The position numbers were made by a program, and so were the translations under genes. DNA of 64,000 bases from Actinomycetota bacterium (lineage in GTDB: Bacteria; Actinomycetota; Actinomycetes; Nanopelagicales; Nanopelagicaceae). Positions 19,966 through 30,304 of the stretch are shown here, one piece after another. Location of the stretch: assembly GCA_016870365.1 (NCBI GenBank), contig VGBW01000005.1, positions 1 to 64,000 of the forward strand, given 5' to 3'. The notes under the pieces are model-generated. The model did not search any database. It saw only the letters and a list, made by a program, of their open reading frames with translations, and was not told the origin of the DNA. How positions within the stretch are numbered: the stretch's first letter is position 1; each line of letters starts with the position of its first letter.

Positions 19966-20883
19966 TTAAAGTGAAGTCAGTTTCCTGGCCTCATCACAAT
20001 CTGTTTTCATCTGTAGCAAGAGCTCATCGAGAGAGGCAAATTTGATGGTATCCCTAAGTCTCCAACCAAACTCTACTTTCGCCTCTTGGTCATAGAGATC
20101 TAGGTCATCTCGATCAAGTGCGTATGCCTCAACCTGTCGCCCCCGGACACCTTCAAATGTGGGATTAGTTCCAATCGAAATTGCTGCTGGCCAACGGTGA
20201 GTTCCAATCGACAACCATCCGGCATAGACCCCATCTGATGGGACCGTGGCATAGGAATCTAGGCCAATATTTGCAGTGGGATATCCAATCTTTTTTCCTC
20301 TTTTTTCGCCATGAATTACCGGCCCTACCAATTGATGAGCTCTAGTTAGTAATTGATTAGCAATCTCGATATTTCCAGCCCTGATTGCTTCTCGGATTCT
20401 TGTTGAGGAAACCTTCATGTTTCCATACGTGTAAAGTGGAACCGCCTTCACTTTAAAAGGTGAATTAGATTGTAAATACTCAACATTGCCAGCAGCTCCT
20501 GCTCCAAAGGTGAAGTCCTCCCCTACTAAGACTAACTCGGGATCAAAGATGGATTTCAAGACTTGGCTAATGAACTCATCTGGACTCAACTTGGAAAATT
20601 GCGGGCTGAATCTGACTACCGCAACGCTACTTGCCCCATGCATGACTAGCTGAGTAATGCGATTATGTAGGGTCAAAAGTCGGGTTGGAACTCTATCTGG
20701 GGCAAATACCGAAGTTGGATGAGGATCAAAGGTGAGAGCAACGACTGGAAGTGCTGCCTTAATCCCCTCTTGAAGTATTACTTGATGGCCCATGTGTACT
20801 CCATCAAAGATTCCAATAGCAAGAGCTGAACCCAAAAGTGGCGACCCATGCCAGGCTACTTCGGCGCTACTCATACCTTTCAT
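19966..20883 (-). CDS. ribF: Bifunctional riboflavin kinase / FAD synthetase RibF
   Basis: Converts riboflavin to FMN and FAD. N-terminal nucleotidyltransferase domain with GIFDGVHMGHQ, DPHPTSVF and VGEDFTFGAGAAG, then STRIREAI; C-terminal flavokinase domain with GYPTANI and DGVYAGW. The start is uncertain because the frame stays open far into truB. ATG 20883, four nt after the truB stop, gives 305 residues; ATG 20874 is also possible. Follows truB as in most bacteria. Confidence 0.93.
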   Translation of the reverse strand: MKGMSSAEVAWHGSPLLGSALAIGIFDGVHMGHQVILQEGIKAALPVVALTFDPHPTSVFAPDRVPTRLLTLHNRITQLVMHGASSVAVVRFSPQFSKLSPDEFISQVLKSIFDPELVLVGEDFTFGAGAAGNVEYLQSNSPFKVKAVPLYTYGNMKVSSTRIREAIRAGNIEIANQLLTRAHQLVGPVIHGEKRGKKIGYPTANIGLDSYATVPSDGVYAGWLSIGTHRWPAAISIGTNPTFEGVRGRQVEAYALDRDDLDLYDQEAKVEFGWRLRDTIKFASLDELLLQMKTDCDEARKLTSL

Positions 20884-20887
20884 TCTT

Positions 20888-21745
20888 TCATGAAATAAAG
20901 ACTGCCACAGGTTGAGCCCCATGCTGGCGATTTTCCAAGATGGCAGCGACTTGCCCGCTTGGACCGACGGCCACCACCGGAGCATCAGTTGATGAGGCAC
21001 TTAGCGCTCTACCGAAACTCAACTCTTTAACTTCTTGTAGATCGACGTTTCTTATCGCCATAACTTTAGAAATCTCACCAACAAGTGGCCTTATCACCGG
21101 AGATTCAATGGTGCTGCAATCATCTAATGAAAATGGGGCAACCAGGCTTCTTCTAAGTGAGATCAAGTGACCACCTACGCCAAGAGCGCTTCCTAGATCT
21201 CTTGCAATTGATCGAATAAAAGTTCCTGTAGAGCATTCAACATAAACCTCAATATCTAGATGTTCACCATGGTTAATCTCAATCACGTCTAACTTATAGA
21301 TATCTACTTGACGGGCTGGAATATCAACTTGCTTGCCCTGCCTAACTAGATCATAAGCTCTCTTACCATCAATCTTAATTGCCGAGACTTTCGTTGGAAA
21401 CTGCATGATGCTCCCCACTTGCCTTGCAAGCAAATCTCCTATCACTTGATCACTAACGCCTGAGGTGTCGGAAGTTGAGATAATTTCGCCTTGTGCATCA
21501 TCGCTGCTCGTTCCTTGACCTAAACGGATCCGGCCGTGATAGGCCTTCTTTCCTTGAGTGATGTATTGCAAGAATCTTGTAGCTCTATTTATCCCAAGGA
21601 CTAAGACCCCGGTTGCCATGGGATCTAGAGTCCCAGCATGCCCCACCTTCTTAGTTCCTAGCGCTTTTCTTAGCTCGGCTACTACATCATGGCTGGTGAC
21701 TCCTGCTGGCTTATCAACAATGACAAAGCCGTCTTCCAAACTCAT
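20888..21745 (-). CDS. truB: tRNA pseudouridine(55) synthase TruB
   Basis: Forms pseudouridine 55 in the T-loop of tRNAs. Catalytic motif GHAGTLDPMATG with Asp41; AYHGRIRLG, FPTKVSAIKIDGKRAY and CSTGTFIRSIARDLG are also typical. 285 residues. Sits between rbfA and ribF in the nusA-infB operon. Confidence 0.95.
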   Translation of the reverse strand: MSLEDGFVIVDKPAGVTSHDVVAELRKALGTKKVGHAGTLDPMATGVLVLGINRATRFLQYITQGKKAYHGRIRLGQGTSSDDAQGEIISTSDTSGVSDQVIGDLLARQVGSIMQFPTKVSAIKIDGKRAYDLVRQGKQVDIPARQVDIYKLDVIEINHGEHLDIEVYVECSTGTFIRSIARDLGSALGVGGHLISLRRSLVAPFSLDDCSTIESPVIRPLVGEISKVMAIRNVDLQEVKELSFGRALSASSTDAPVVAVGPSGQVAAILENRQHGAQPVAVFIS

Positions 21746-22189
21746 TCATCCACCAGAGAGAAAGTCTTTTGGCCGGCTCTGGCGATAGGGATCTAAGCCA
21801 CTTATCGGCTCTGCGCTAGATCGAAGATTTGCGATCTCCTCATCGCTTTTTCTGACCTGATCTAATAGATCTTCAAAGTTCTTAGCATTCTCACCAAGGC
21901 CATCTGCAAAGAAAGTTAGAGATGGAGTATTTCTGGTGCCAAGCTCACGACCCACTTCAGTTCTAAGTAGTCCCTTAGCGCTATTTAGTGCTTTGGCCGA
22001 GTTGAGGCGAGCCTCATCATCTCCCAATACTGTGTAGAAAATAGAGGCCTGCTGCAAGTCTCCAGTTACTCGAACATCGGTAATGGTCACAAAACCTAGG
22101 CGCGGGTCTCCTACTTTGCTCTCAAGGGCTGAGGCAACTACCACCTTGATGCGGTCAGCAACTTTTGCAGCCCGATGTGACTTTGCCAT
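21746..22189 (-). CDS. rbfA: 30S ribosome-binding factor RbfA
   Basis: Cold-shock and 16S maturation factor, 147 residues. KH-like fold signatures: DRIKVVVASALESKVGDPRLGFVTITDV and YTVLGDDEARLNSAKALNSAKGLLRTEVGREL. Immediately downstream of infB (three nt) and next to truB, the usual order. Confidence 0.94.
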   Translation of the reverse strand: MAKSHRAAKVADRIKVVVASALESKVGDPRLGFVTITDVRVTGDLQQASIFYTVLGDDEARLNSAKALNSAKGLLRTEVGRELGTRNTPSLTFFADGLGENAKNFEDLLDQVRKSDEEIANLRSSAEPISGLDPYRQSRPKDFLSGG

Positions 22190-22192
22190 GAT

Positions 22193-24913
22193 TCATGCTC
22201 GCTTTTTCTCGCGCATCTCAAATGCCTCAAGTACATCTCCGATTTGAATGTCTTTGAAATTACCTACGCTAACTCCACACTCAAAGCCCTCACGAACTTC
22301 AGCGGCATCATCTTTGAATCGCTTCAGAGATTCAATGTTTAGATTATCGCCAATTACCACGCTATCGCGCAGGACTCTAGCCTTAGCATTTCGTCTGATT
22401 AGACCGCTTGAAACTAGAGATCCTGCAATAGTTCCAAACTTACTGGACTTAAATACCTCCCGCACTTCAGCCCTTCCCAAGATTTCTTCCTCAAATTCAG
22501 GCTTGAGCAATCCTTTGAGGGCAGCCTCGATTTCCTCAATTGCTTTATAAATAACTGAGTAGAAGCGAACCTCAACGCCTTCTTCATCAGCAAAAATTGC
22601 AGTGTGGGCCTCTGGCTTAACATTGAAGCCAACAATTACCGCGCCAGATGCTGAAGCTAGAGTGACATCGCTCTTGGTTATTGCACCAACGCCTCTATGA
22701 ATAACCCCTAGATGAACTTCACTTCCCACATCTAGTTGAACTAGAGCATCTTCAAGTGCTTCAACAGAACCGCTGACATCACCTTTGAGGATTAGATTAA
22801 GAGTGGTGACCTTAGATTGCTCTAGGAAGTCTTCAAGAGAAACTTTCTTTCTAACTTTAGCCAGGGCCGCGTGGCGCTCTCCTGCCTGGCGCTTCTCGGC
22901 AATCTGTCTAGCAGTGCGATCATCAGGTGCCACAATAAAACTATCTCCAGCACTTGGCACTGAGGTAAATCCGAGAACTTGAACTGGGCGAGATGGACCT
23001 GCAACTTCAACATCTTTTCCAAACTCATCCATCATCGCTCTAACACGACCAAAAGCACTTCCTGCAACGATGGCATCTCCCACCTTTAGCATTCCTCGTT
23101 GGACTAGCACTGTGGCAACTGGACCACGTCCACGATCTAGGTGAGCTTCGATGGCAACGCCTCTTGCATCATCTTCATGAATTGCTCTTAGATCAATTGC
23201 CGCATCTGCGGTTAATAGAATTGCTTCAATCAATTGATCTATGCCAGTGACTTTGGCTGCAGAAACGTCAACGAACAAAGTATCTCCGCCATATTCTTCG
23301 GCAACCAAGTTGTATTCCGTCAATTGCTGACGAATCCTGCCGGGATTTGCTCCCTCTTTATCAACCTTGTTTACTGCCACAACAATTGGAACGCTTGCAG
23401 CTCGAGCGTGATTAAGGGCTTCAATGGTCTGAGGCATAACTCCATCATCTGCAGCGACAACCAAAACTGCAATATCTGTCACCTTTGCTCCGCGTGCTCG
23501 CATGGCGGTGAAAGCTTCATGGCCTGGAGTATCAATAAAGGTAATAGCGCGATTAAGGCCCGCATGGTCATGATGAATCTGATAAGCGCCGATATGCTGA
23601 GTAATTCCACCTGCTTCACCTTTGACAACTTCAGTCTGGCGAATGGCATCTAGTAGCAGTGTCTTTCCATGATCAACATGGCCCATGACTGTCACCACTG
23701 GAGGTCTAATACTTAACTCGTCAGGATCGACTTCAGAGAGTTCTTGATCAAGATCAATATCAAATTGCTCTAATATCTCTTTATCTTCATCCTCTGGTGA
23801 AACTACCGTTACTTTGTAGCCAAACTCGCTACTCAATACATGCAATGTTTCTTCATCGACTGATTGGGTTGCAGTAACCATCTCGCCTAGATGAAAGAGC
23901 ACTGAGACTAAAGCTGCTGGATCTGCTCCAATTTTTTCAGCAAAGTCAGCAAGAGATGCCCCTCTTCTTAATCTAACTGGAGTATTTCCATCGCCCCGAG
24001 GAACAATTGCGCCGCCTAAGGTAGGGGCTTGCATATTGTCTATCTCTTCGCGGCGAGTCTTCTTTGATTTGTAATTCCTTTTCTTTCCAGCATTCTTTCC
24101 AAATGCGCCACCGGCGCTTCCGCGCTGCCCAGGTCTTCCTGGCGCAAAACCACCACCTGCTTTTCCTTGCTCCGGCCTTGCTGGCGCACCAGTTGAACTC
24201 CTAGAACCTGCTTGGCCGTCGCCTTGGCTGCGATAGGGAGATGATGATCCAGAGATGCGATCTTGAGGACGCGATGAACCATCAGTGCGCTGTTGTGGAC
24301 GGGCAGCAAATCCTGGACGAATAGAATCCGGGCGAGGTCCTGCCATATTTCCACTTCGTCCTGGCGCACCTGGTGGCCTTACTGCGCCAGGTCTAATTTG
24401 TCCGGGGCGTTGCACTCCGCCTCGGCCTTGTGGTCTTGGTGGACGAGGCGGCGCTGATGGATTCCCAAAAGGATTGTTTCCCGGCCTTGCTCCACCTCGG
24501 CCTTGTGGTCTTGGTGGACGAGGCAGCGCTGATGGCGTGGCAAAGGGATTGTTCCCAACTCTGGCAGCAGGAGCAGCTGGAGGCTTAGCAGGGAGTGGAT
24601 TTGGAGTGATCTTTTCTCTGACGCTCTCTTTAGTTACAGGATTAGCAGTTGGAGCCTTCTTATCTACCTGCTCCATTGGCTCTGCCGGCGCCGCTCTCTT
24701 AGCTGGCGCCTTCCTGGTAGGGGCTTTCTTGGCAGGAGTTTTCTTGGGGGCAGCGGTGGTCGGAAACTTTTCTAGAAACTTTCGCACCACCGGTGCTTCA
24801 ACAGTTGAAGATGCGGAGCGAACAAATTCGCCCATCTCCTGGAGTTTTGCAAGGACTTCCTTGCTATCCATTCCTGCATCTCTTGCTAATTCGTAAACGC
24901 GGACCTTTGCCAC
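22193..24913 (-). CDS. infB: Translation initiation factor IF-2
   Basis: GTPase that brings initiator tRNA to the 30S subunit. 906 residues. An N-terminal IF2_N helix (1-50) is followed by a long low-complexity Pro/Gly/Arg/Ala region (50-290) with a 25-residue tandem repeat, then a second IF2_N module and the G domain with GHVDHGKT at 411-418, DTPGHE and NKVD. Start GTG 24913 has a good AGGAG upstream. A 203-codon open frame on the opposite strand reflects the GC-rich repeats and is not a gene. Confidence 0.97.
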   Translation of the reverse strand: MAKVRVYELARDAGMDSKEVLAKLQEMGEFVRSASSTVEAPVVRKFLEKFPTTAAPKKTPAKKAPTRKAPAKRAAPAEPMEQVDKKAPTANPVTKESVREKITPNPLPAKPPAAPAARVGNNPFATPSALPRPPRPQGRGGARPGNNPFGNPSAPPRPPRPQGRGGVQRPGQIRPGAVRPPGAPGRSGNMAGPRPDSIRPGFAARPQQRTDGSSRPQDRISGSSSPYRSQGDGQAGSRSSTGAPARPEQGKAGGGFAPGRPGQRGSAGGAFGKNAGKKRNYKSKKTRREEIDNMQAPTLGGAIVPRGDGNTPVRLRRGASLADFAEKIGADPAALVSVLFHLGEMVTATQSVDEETLHVLSSEFGYKVTVVSPEDEDKEILEQFDIDLDQELSEVDPDELSIRPPVVTVMGHVDHGKTLLLDAIRQTEVVKGEAGGITQHIGAYQIHHDHAGLNRAITFIDTPGHEAFTAMRARGAKVTDIAVLVVAADDGVMPQTIEALNHARAASVPIVVAVNKVDKEGANPGRIRQQLTEYNLVAEEYGGDTLFVDVSAAKVTGIDQLIEAILLTADAAIDLRAIHEDDARGVAIEAHLDRGRGPVATVLVQRGMLKVGDAIVAGSAFGRVRAMMDEFGKDVEVAGPSRPVQVLGFTSVPSAGDSFIVAPDDRTARQIAEKRQAGERHAALAKVRKKVSLEDFLEQSKVTTLNLILKGDVSGSVEALEDALVQLDVGSEVHLGVIHRGVGAITKSDVTLASASGAVIVGFNVKPEAHTAIFADEEGVEVRFYSVIYKAIEEIEAALKGLLKPEFEEEILGRAEVREVFKSSKFGTIAGSLVSSGLIRRNAKARVLRDSVVIGDNLNIESLKRFKDDAAEVREGFECGVSVGNFKDIQIGDVLEAFEMREKKRA
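24420..24535. repeat. 75-nt tandem repeat in infB linker
   Basis: A 41-nt block at 24420-24460 recurs at 24495-24535 with one mismatch, i.e. a 75-nt (25-codon) period. It encodes the repeated PPRPQGRGG and GNNPF units of the IF-2 linker. In-frame repeats like this vary in number by replication slippage. Confidence 0.85.
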
Positions 24914-25084
24914 TTTTCTCCTTTTGTGGCTCCTCGTCTACCTCCTAAACGCGAAGCCTAGTTGACCTACTCATAACTGTGAGATGCTCATTTGAGTGCC
25001 ATTGCCTTCTAGACCTAGCCTTCGCTTTTCAAATACATGTAAGGGAGATCCTCACGGCATAACCATACCGCCGCGGTGCTACTT
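24914..25084 (-). other. nusA-infB spacer, ylxR absent or decayed
   Basis: Most Actinobacteria carry ylxR (about 90 codons) between nusA and infB; here only 171 bp are left. A frame overlapping the nusA end reads ...AAVWLCREDLPYMYLKSEG then stop, which loosely resembles the C-terminal GRGAYLC..C part of YlxR. This could be a relic or chance. No ribosome-binding site supports it as a gene. Confidence 0.35.
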
Positions 25085-26080
25085 TTACGAAACTTCGCTC
25101 GCTTCAGGCCCGCTAGGCGCTCCATCGGAGTGAATATCAATACGCCAACCAGTCAGGCGCGCTGCCAGGCGGGCATTCTGTCCATCTTTTCCAATGGCAA
25201 GAGATAGTTGGTAATCAGGAACTACTGCCTTGACAGAGCGAGTGTCGATATTTACCACCTCAACCTTTGAAACTCTTGCCGGAGCTAGGGCATTACCGAC
25301 ATAAGTTGCTGGATCATCAGACCAATCAACAATATCTATCTTCTCACCATGCAGCTCATCCATTACCGCCCTTGCCCTGGCCCCCATTGGACCAATCAAC
25401 GCTCCCTTCGGACTTACCCCAGCTCTATGCGCTCTTACCGCAATCTTGCTACGGTGGCCTGCTTCACGAGCAATTCCCATAATTTCGACGATGCGATCTC
25501 TAATTTCGGGAACTTCCAGGGCAAATAATTGTTTGACCAAGGCTGGATGGCTTCTAGAGAGCAATACTTCCGGGCCCTTGTGGCCCTGCTTAACTTCAAC
25601 AACAAAACTCTTGATTCGATCACCATGTTTATAGATCTCACCTGGCACTTGTTCATGTGGTGGAATTTTTCCCTCAACTCTTCCAAGATCGATATAGACC
25701 ATCCTCTGATCGCGCCCCTGTTGAATAACTCCCGAGACAATGTCACCAACAGATGCGCTAAATTCGCCAACAATTTCTAGATCTTTTGACTCACGCATCT
25801 TCTCTCTTATTATCTTGCGCGCGGTAGAGGATGCAATACGACTAAAGCCCTCTGGCTCATCGCTGATCTCATCAATTTTCTCTCCATCTGGACCAAATAT
25901 TGGAACCAAGATCTTTATCTCACCGGTGACTAGATCTAATTTGGCATGAGCAAATGGTTTTGCTCCCTCCATCTCGTCATAGGCGCTCTTGACTGCAATT
26001 TCTATGGCAGCAATTAGGCGATCTAATGGGATGTCGCGCTCAATGGTTAGAGCCTCTAGAACTTTCATATCAACATTCAT
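25085..26080 (-). CDS. nusA: Transcription termination/antitermination factor NusA
   Basis: RNA polymerase-associated factor. 331 residues in four parts: N-terminal polymerase-binding domain (EALTIERDIPLDRLIAAIE), S1 domain around VSGVIQQGRDQRMVYIDLG, and two KH domains (GVSPKGALIGPMGARARAVM and YQLSLAIGKDGQNARLAARLTGW). It lacks C-terminal acidic repeats, as usual in Actinobacteria. ATG overlaps the rimP stop by 4 nt. Confidence 0.96.
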   Translation of the reverse strand: MNVDMKVLEALTIERDIPLDRLIAAIEIAVKSAYDEMEGAKPFAHAKLDLVTGEIKILVPIFGPDGEKIDEISDEPEGFSRIASSTARKIIREKMRESKDLEIVGEFSASVGDIVSGVIQQGRDQRMVYIDLGRVEGKIPPHEQVPGEIYKHGDRIKSFVVEVKQGHKGPEVLLSRSHPALVKQLFALEVPEIRDRIVEIMGIAREAGHRSKIAVRAHRAGVSPKGALIGPMGARARAVMDELHGEKIDIVDWSDDPATYVGNALAPARVSKVEVVNIDTRSVKAVVPDYQLSLAIGKDGQNARLAARLTGWRIDIHSDGAPSGPEASEVS

Positions 26081-26547
26081 CGTCTATCACCATCTTTGCG
26101 ATTAAATTCAATCTCAACAGCTGCCCGTTTGATATCACCGAGTGAGACGCTTACCTCCCCACCCTTTACCTCAAATAGGGCCGAGTTTGAATCATGGCTC
26201 TTCAGGCGGCCAACTAGCTTTTGCCCATCTGTTTGTGCTATGGAAACTAAGCGCCCGATATTCTTCCTCCAGTGATGAGCTTTACTTAGTGGGCGATCCA
26301 CCCCGGGGGTGGTGACTTCCAGAGTAAATGGATTATCACCGAGCTGGCTGTAGTTTTCTAACAATTCAGAGATTGCCCTTGAAGTAGCGGCTACTTCATC
26401 AAGATCTAGGTTTCGCTCATCATGATCAATTGTCACCGAGATGATTCGAGAGCGCCCAACCGGGATTACCCTTATTTCTTCAAGGAGCAGCCCAGACTCT
26501 CTAAATACTGGGGCAAGAAGCTCACTTAAGTTATCTACCAAAGCCAT
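26077..26547 (-). CDS. rimP: Ribosome maturation factor RimP
   Basis: 156-residue protein needed for 30S maturation. N-terminal domain with LLLEEIRVIPVGRSRIISVTID and DLDEVAATSRAISELLE, then FTLEVTTPGVDRPLSKAHHWRKNIGRLV, the signature of the family. First gene of the rimP-nusA-infB series; a 57-bp gap separates it from the TSUP permease gene. Confidence 0.94.
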   Translation of the reverse strand: MALVDNLSELLAPVFRESGLLLEEIRVIPVGRSRIISVTIDHDERNLDLDEVAATSRAISELLENYSQLGDNPFTLEVTTPGVDRPLSKAHHWRKNIGRLVSIAQTDGQKLVGRLKSHDSNSALFEVKGGEVSVSLGDIKRAAVEIEFNRKDGDRR

Positions 26548-26604
26548 TTTGTTACCTACTTATTTAGTTGTTGTGAAGTTGTAGGGCTAAGAGTAGCCCA
26601 GATT

Positions 26605-27399
26605 TCAACCTCTTAGGAAGGTGTCATAGCAGAGACGGATGATAAGTGCGGTAGTAACTACAAGAAATGCCCGTCGAATCAAGACTGAGCCACCTTTCAT
26701 TCCAGCTTTGGCACCAATGAATCCCCCAAGGATATTTCCTGCCGCCATCGTTAAGCCCAGAGCCCAGAGAATCTGAGAGTTGAAGCCAAAAACTGCTATC
26801 GCTCCCAAGTTGGTTGCTAGGTTCACAAGCTTGGCAGTCACTGATGCTTGAAGAAATGCAAAGCCCAAGAGCGCAACCAGCGCCAGCATCAGGAATGACC
26901 CGGTGCCAGGGCCAAAGATTCCATCATAAAAACCGATGACTGCCCCGACTATTGCGCCAATTAGAAGTCGTCTATTTCTTTCGAACTTTGCTGAGGCAAT
27001 CTGTCCTAGATCTTTCCGAAGATAGGCATAGATGGCAACAATAATGAGAAGAAATAGGATGACCGGCCGAAAGGCATCTTTTGGAATCATGGTCGCCACG
27101 CTTGCTCCAAGCGCTGAACCGATAAAGGCCGGTAGAGCCATCACTGCAGCTAGTTTGAAGTCTGGCCTTACCTTCCTTAGATATGAAGCAGTGGCACCGA
27201 AGGTTCCAAGAAATGATGGGACCTTGTTAGTCCCAAGAATCACTGAAGGCGAAGTATCAGGAAGGGAGACTAGAAGCGCAGGCAGTTGAATTAGACCGCC
27301 GCCTCCAGCTAGCGAATCAACCAGTCCTGCAAAGGTTGCAGCAAGTAGGAGTAATAGGATTATTTCGAACGAGATATCCACGACAGAATAGCGAATCAA
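26605..27399 (-). CDS. TSUP-family membrane permease (TauE/SafE-like)
   Basis: About eight hydrophobic helices and the family sequence GLVDSLAGGGGLIQLPALL near the N-terminus, with FYDGIFGPGTGSFLM in the middle. TSUP proteins are proposed to move sulfite, sulfoacetate or other organosulfur anions; the substrate cannot be read from sequence. The start is doubtful: TTG 27399 overlaps the proS stop by 4 nt, GTG 27381 is an alternative, and neither has a clear Shine-Dalgarno. Confidence 0.85.
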   Translation of the reverse strand: MIRYSVVDISFEIILLLLLAATFAGLVDSLAGGGGLIQLPALLVSLPDTSPSVILGTNKVPSFLGTFGATASYLRKVRPDFKLAAVMALPAFIGSALGASVATMIPKDAFRPVILFLLIIVAIYAYLRKDLGQIASAKFERNRRLLIGAIVGAVIGFYDGIFGPGTGSFLMLALVALLGFAFLQASVTAKLVNLATNLGAIAVFGFNSQILWALGLTMAAGNILGGFIGAKAGMKGGSVLIRRAFLVVTTALIIRLCYDTFLRG

Positions 27400-29120
27400 C
27401 CAAGCAATTTGACTAAGTGGGCGGTTATCTGGCCAAGTGCAACCTCGATCTTCTCGCCACTTCTTCGAACTCGGAATTCAACGAGGCCTTGAGCCAAACT
27501 CTTGCCAAAGATCAAGATATAGGGATTACCAATTAATTCCGCGTCTTTGAACTTAACCCCAGGGCTTGCCTCACGACGATCATCTAGCATCACAGTAATT
27601 CCCTTGGCTTCTAATTCTTTTCCGATTTTCTCTGCCTGGATAAATGGCTCATCATCTCGACCCGTTGCCACGATATGAACTTTTGCTGGAGCAATCTCGA
27701 CTGGCCAGATAATGCCGATCTCATCATGACCCTGCTCCGCAATAGCGGCAAGGGCCCTGGTAACTCCAATACCATAAGAGCCCATGGTTACTACCCGGGA
27801 TTTACCATGGTTATCAAGGACCGTTAAATCAAGTGCTTGAGCATATTTGCGCCCCAATTGGAAGATGTGACCAATTTCAATAGCGCGATCAATAATGATT
27901 GGACTGTCACAGTTTGGACAAGGATCTCCTTGGTTTATCTCAACGGCTTCAATGAATCCATCAACGCTAAAGTCACGACCATGGGTGACATATCGCATAT
28001 GTTTATTCTTGGTATTTGCTCCAGTAATCCAGTGAGAGCCAACTACAACAGAGGGATCGGCATAGAGTTTAATTCCCAATTTCTTCGCATCCTGTGGACC
28101 AACATAGCCTTTGACCAAACCTGGATGCTTCTCAAAGTCGGCATCTTCAAATAGACGAAGCTCCTTGATTCCGGCAAGGTTAGCCTCGACGCGCTTTAGA
28201 TCTACTTGGCGATCACCTGGGATAAGTATTGAGATTACTTGCCCATCTGCTACCAACAAAATGTTCTTTAAGGTGTCAGAGGCGTTTACATTTGCTTGGT
28301 ATTTCTGATTCATTACTGCAACTAAGCTCTCTATGGTTGGAGTATCTGGGGTGTCAAGAAGCTCCATCGCAGGTGCCGGCTCTATCTCCTTGCCAACTAT
28401 CTTGCCAACCATCGCTTCAACATTTGCGGCATAACCACATTTAGGGCAGAGCACATAAGTATCTTCACCTGTTGGGCAGGGAGCTAGAAACTCCTCCGAT
28501 TTTGAACCACCCATCGACCCCGATACTGCTGAAACGATATTGAATCTAAGGCCGAGGCGATTAAATGTTGAGATATAGGCAGCTCGATGTTTCTGATATG
28601 AAGTTTCAAGGCCGGCATCATCCAGATCAAAGGAATAGGAGTCCTTCATAACAAATTCCCGACCCCTAATGATTCCGCTTCTTGGACGGGCTTCATCGCG
28701 ATACTTCGTCTGAATTTGATAGATAGAAAGTGGTAGATCTTTATATGAGGAGTACTCCCCCTTGACCATGAGAGTAAACATCTCTTCATGGGTTGGCCCT
28801 AGGAGATAATCACTTCCTTTGCGATCTTGGAGCCTAAATAATGCTGGTCCATATTCCTCCCAGCGATTGGACTTCTCATAAGGATCTTTAGGAAGCAGGG
28901 CTGGAAAGTGCACCTCCTGAAAACCTGCCTTATCCATCTCTTCCCTGATGACTCTTTCAACATTTCTAAGAGCAATCACCCCCAGCGGCAGCCAAGAGAA
29001 AATTCCTGCGGCAATTGGGCGGATATATCCAGCGCGAACTAGGAGTTTTAGGCTGGCAACAGAGGCATCTGATGGGTCATCTCTGAGTGTGCGTAGCAAG
29101 AGAGATGACATCTTCAACAT
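27396..29120 (-). CDS. proS: Prolyl-tRNA synthetase
   Basis: Class II aminoacyl-tRNA synthetase, 574 residues. Motif 2 region with TKYRDEARPRSGIIRGREFVMKD, a central INS editing domain (about 225-390), motif 3 GSYGIGVTRALAAIAEQ, and a C-terminal anticodon-binding domain. The INS domain marks the bacterial type, which clears mischarged Ala-tRNAPro. Downstream of ispG. Confidence 0.96.
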   Translation of the reverse strand: MLKMSSLLLRTLRDDPSDASVASLKLLVRAGYIRPIAAGIFSWLPLGVIALRNVERVIREEMDKAGFQEVHFPALLPKDPYEKSNRWEEYGPALFRLQDRKGSDYLLGPTHEEMFTLMVKGEYSSYKDLPLSIYQIQTKYRDEARPRSGIIRGREFVMKDSYSFDLDDAGLETSYQKHRAAYISTFNRLGLRFNIVSAVSGSMGGSKSEEFLAPCPTGEDTYVLCPKCGYAANVEAMVGKIVGKEIEPAPAMELLDTPDTPTIESLVAVMNQKYQANVNASDTLKNILLVADGQVISILIPGDRQVDLKRVEANLAGIKELRLFEDADFEKHPGLVKGYVGPQDAKKLGIKLYADPSVVVGSHWITGANTKNKHMRYVTHGRDFSVDGFIEAVEINQGDPCPNCDSPIIIDRAIEIGHIFQLGRKYAQALDLTVLDNHGKSRVVTMGSYGIGVTRALAAIAEQGHDEIGIIWPVEIAPAKVHIVATGRDDEPFIQAEKIGKELEAKGITVMLDDRREASPGVKFKDAELIGNPYILIFGKSLAQGLVEFRVRRSGEKIEVALGQITAHLVKLLG

Positions 29121-29138
29121 GGCGCTAAGCCTAGCGAA

Positions 29139-30290
29139 TTACCTTACCTGTACTGTCGGTTCTCCCGATGCGACACCAGCGGCCTCCATCTTTTCTGCAA
29201 GGCGCATCGCCTCTTCAATCAAAGTTTCAACTATCTGCGCCTCAGGAACAGTTTTGATTACTTCACCTTTTACAAATATCTGACCTTTGCCATTACCTGA
29301 TGCAACGCCAAGATCTGCCTCTCTCGCCTCCCCCGGTCCATTAACCACGCATCCCATAACTGCAACGCGAAGCGGAACCGTCATTCCCTCAAGTCCTGCC
29401 TGTACTTTCTCAGCCAGTGAATAGACATCTACTTGGGCCCTACCACAAGAAGGACAAGAGACAATCTCCAATTTTCTCTGCCTTAAATTAAGCGATTCTA
29501 AAATTGAAATACCAACTTTAACTTCCTCAACTGGAGGCGCAGAAAGGGAGACTCTTATTGTGTCGCCAATTCCTTCAGCCAATAAGACAGCAAATGCCGT
29601 AGATGATTTGATGGTTCCTTGAAATATGGGACCAGCCTCAGTCACTCCTAAGTGAAGTGGATAATCACACTTTTGCGCCAAGAGCCGATACGCCGTGACC
29701 ATAGTTACTGGATCGTGGTGTTTAACAGAGATCTTGATATCCCTAAAACCATGTTCTTCAAACAAACCAGCCTCCCAGAGCGCCGATTCGACTAAGGCTT
29801 CGGCAGTGGCTTTGCCATACTTTGACAAAAGCCTTGGATCAAGGGAGCCAGCATTTACTCCAATACGGATTGGAATACCGGCATCGCCTGCAGCTCTGGC
29901 AACTTCTTTAACTTTGTCATCAAATTGTTTGATATTTCCGGGATTTACACGGACTGCAGCGCATCCGGCGTCAATTGCAGCAAAGATATACTTTGGTTGA
30001 AAGTGAATATCTGCAATAACTGGAATCTGAGATTTCCTTGCGATATCTTTTAGGGAATCAGCATCATCTTGGCTGGGAACAGCAACTCTTACTATCTGAC
30101 AGCCCGATGCGGTGAGCTCTGCTATTTGCTGCAGGGTTGAATCCACATCTGCAGTTAGCGTGGTGCACATCGATTGAACTGATACTGGAGCATCTCCCCC
30201 AACTAGAACACTGCCTACCTTTAGTTGGCGAGATTTACGGCGCGGGGCAAGCACTGGTGGTGGCGCAGACGGAATTCCCAGATCAACCAT
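29139..30290 (-). CDS. ispG: 4-hydroxy-3-methylbut-2-enyl diphosphate synthase (flavodoxin/ferredoxin)
   Basis: Penultimate enzyme of the MEP isoprenoid pathway; an iron-sulfur protein making HMBPP from MEcPP. N-terminal TIM barrel ([22 protein letters not shown]) and C-terminal Fe-S domain with [11 protein letters not shown] and [16 protein letters not shown], which supply the cluster cysteines. 383 residues. In the conserved dxr-rseP-ispG cluster. Confidence 0.96.
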   Translation of the reverse strand: MVDLGIPSAPPPVLAPRRKSRQLKVGSVLVGGDAPVSVQSMCTTLTADVDSTLQQIAELTASGCQIVRVAVPSQDDADSLKDIARKSQIPVIADIHFQPKYIFAAIDAGCAAVRVNPGNIKQFDDKVKEVARAAGDAGIPIRIGVNAGSLDPRLLSKYGKATAEALVESALWEAGLFEEHGFRDIKISVKHHDPVTMVTAYRLLAQKCDYPLHLGVTEAGPIFQGTIKSSTAFAVLLAEGIGDTIRVSLSAPPVEEVKVGISILESLNLRQRKLEIVSCPSCGRAQVDVYSLAEKVQAGLEGMTVPLRVAVMGCVVNGPGEAREADLGVASGNGKGQIFVKGEVIKTVPEAQIVETLIEEAMRLAEKMEAAGVASGEPTVQVR

Positions 30291-30304
30291 GGCTCTATTC
30301 TCTC

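Noticed and set aside
23234-23653. 139-codon plus frame inside infB
   Set aside because: Antisense to the conserved G domain; composition unlike a protein.
24285-24896. Long plus-strand open frame (203 codons) across the infB N-terminus
   Set aside because: Low-complexity Gly/Pro/Ala product antisense to the repeats of IF-2; no family, no ribosome-binding site.
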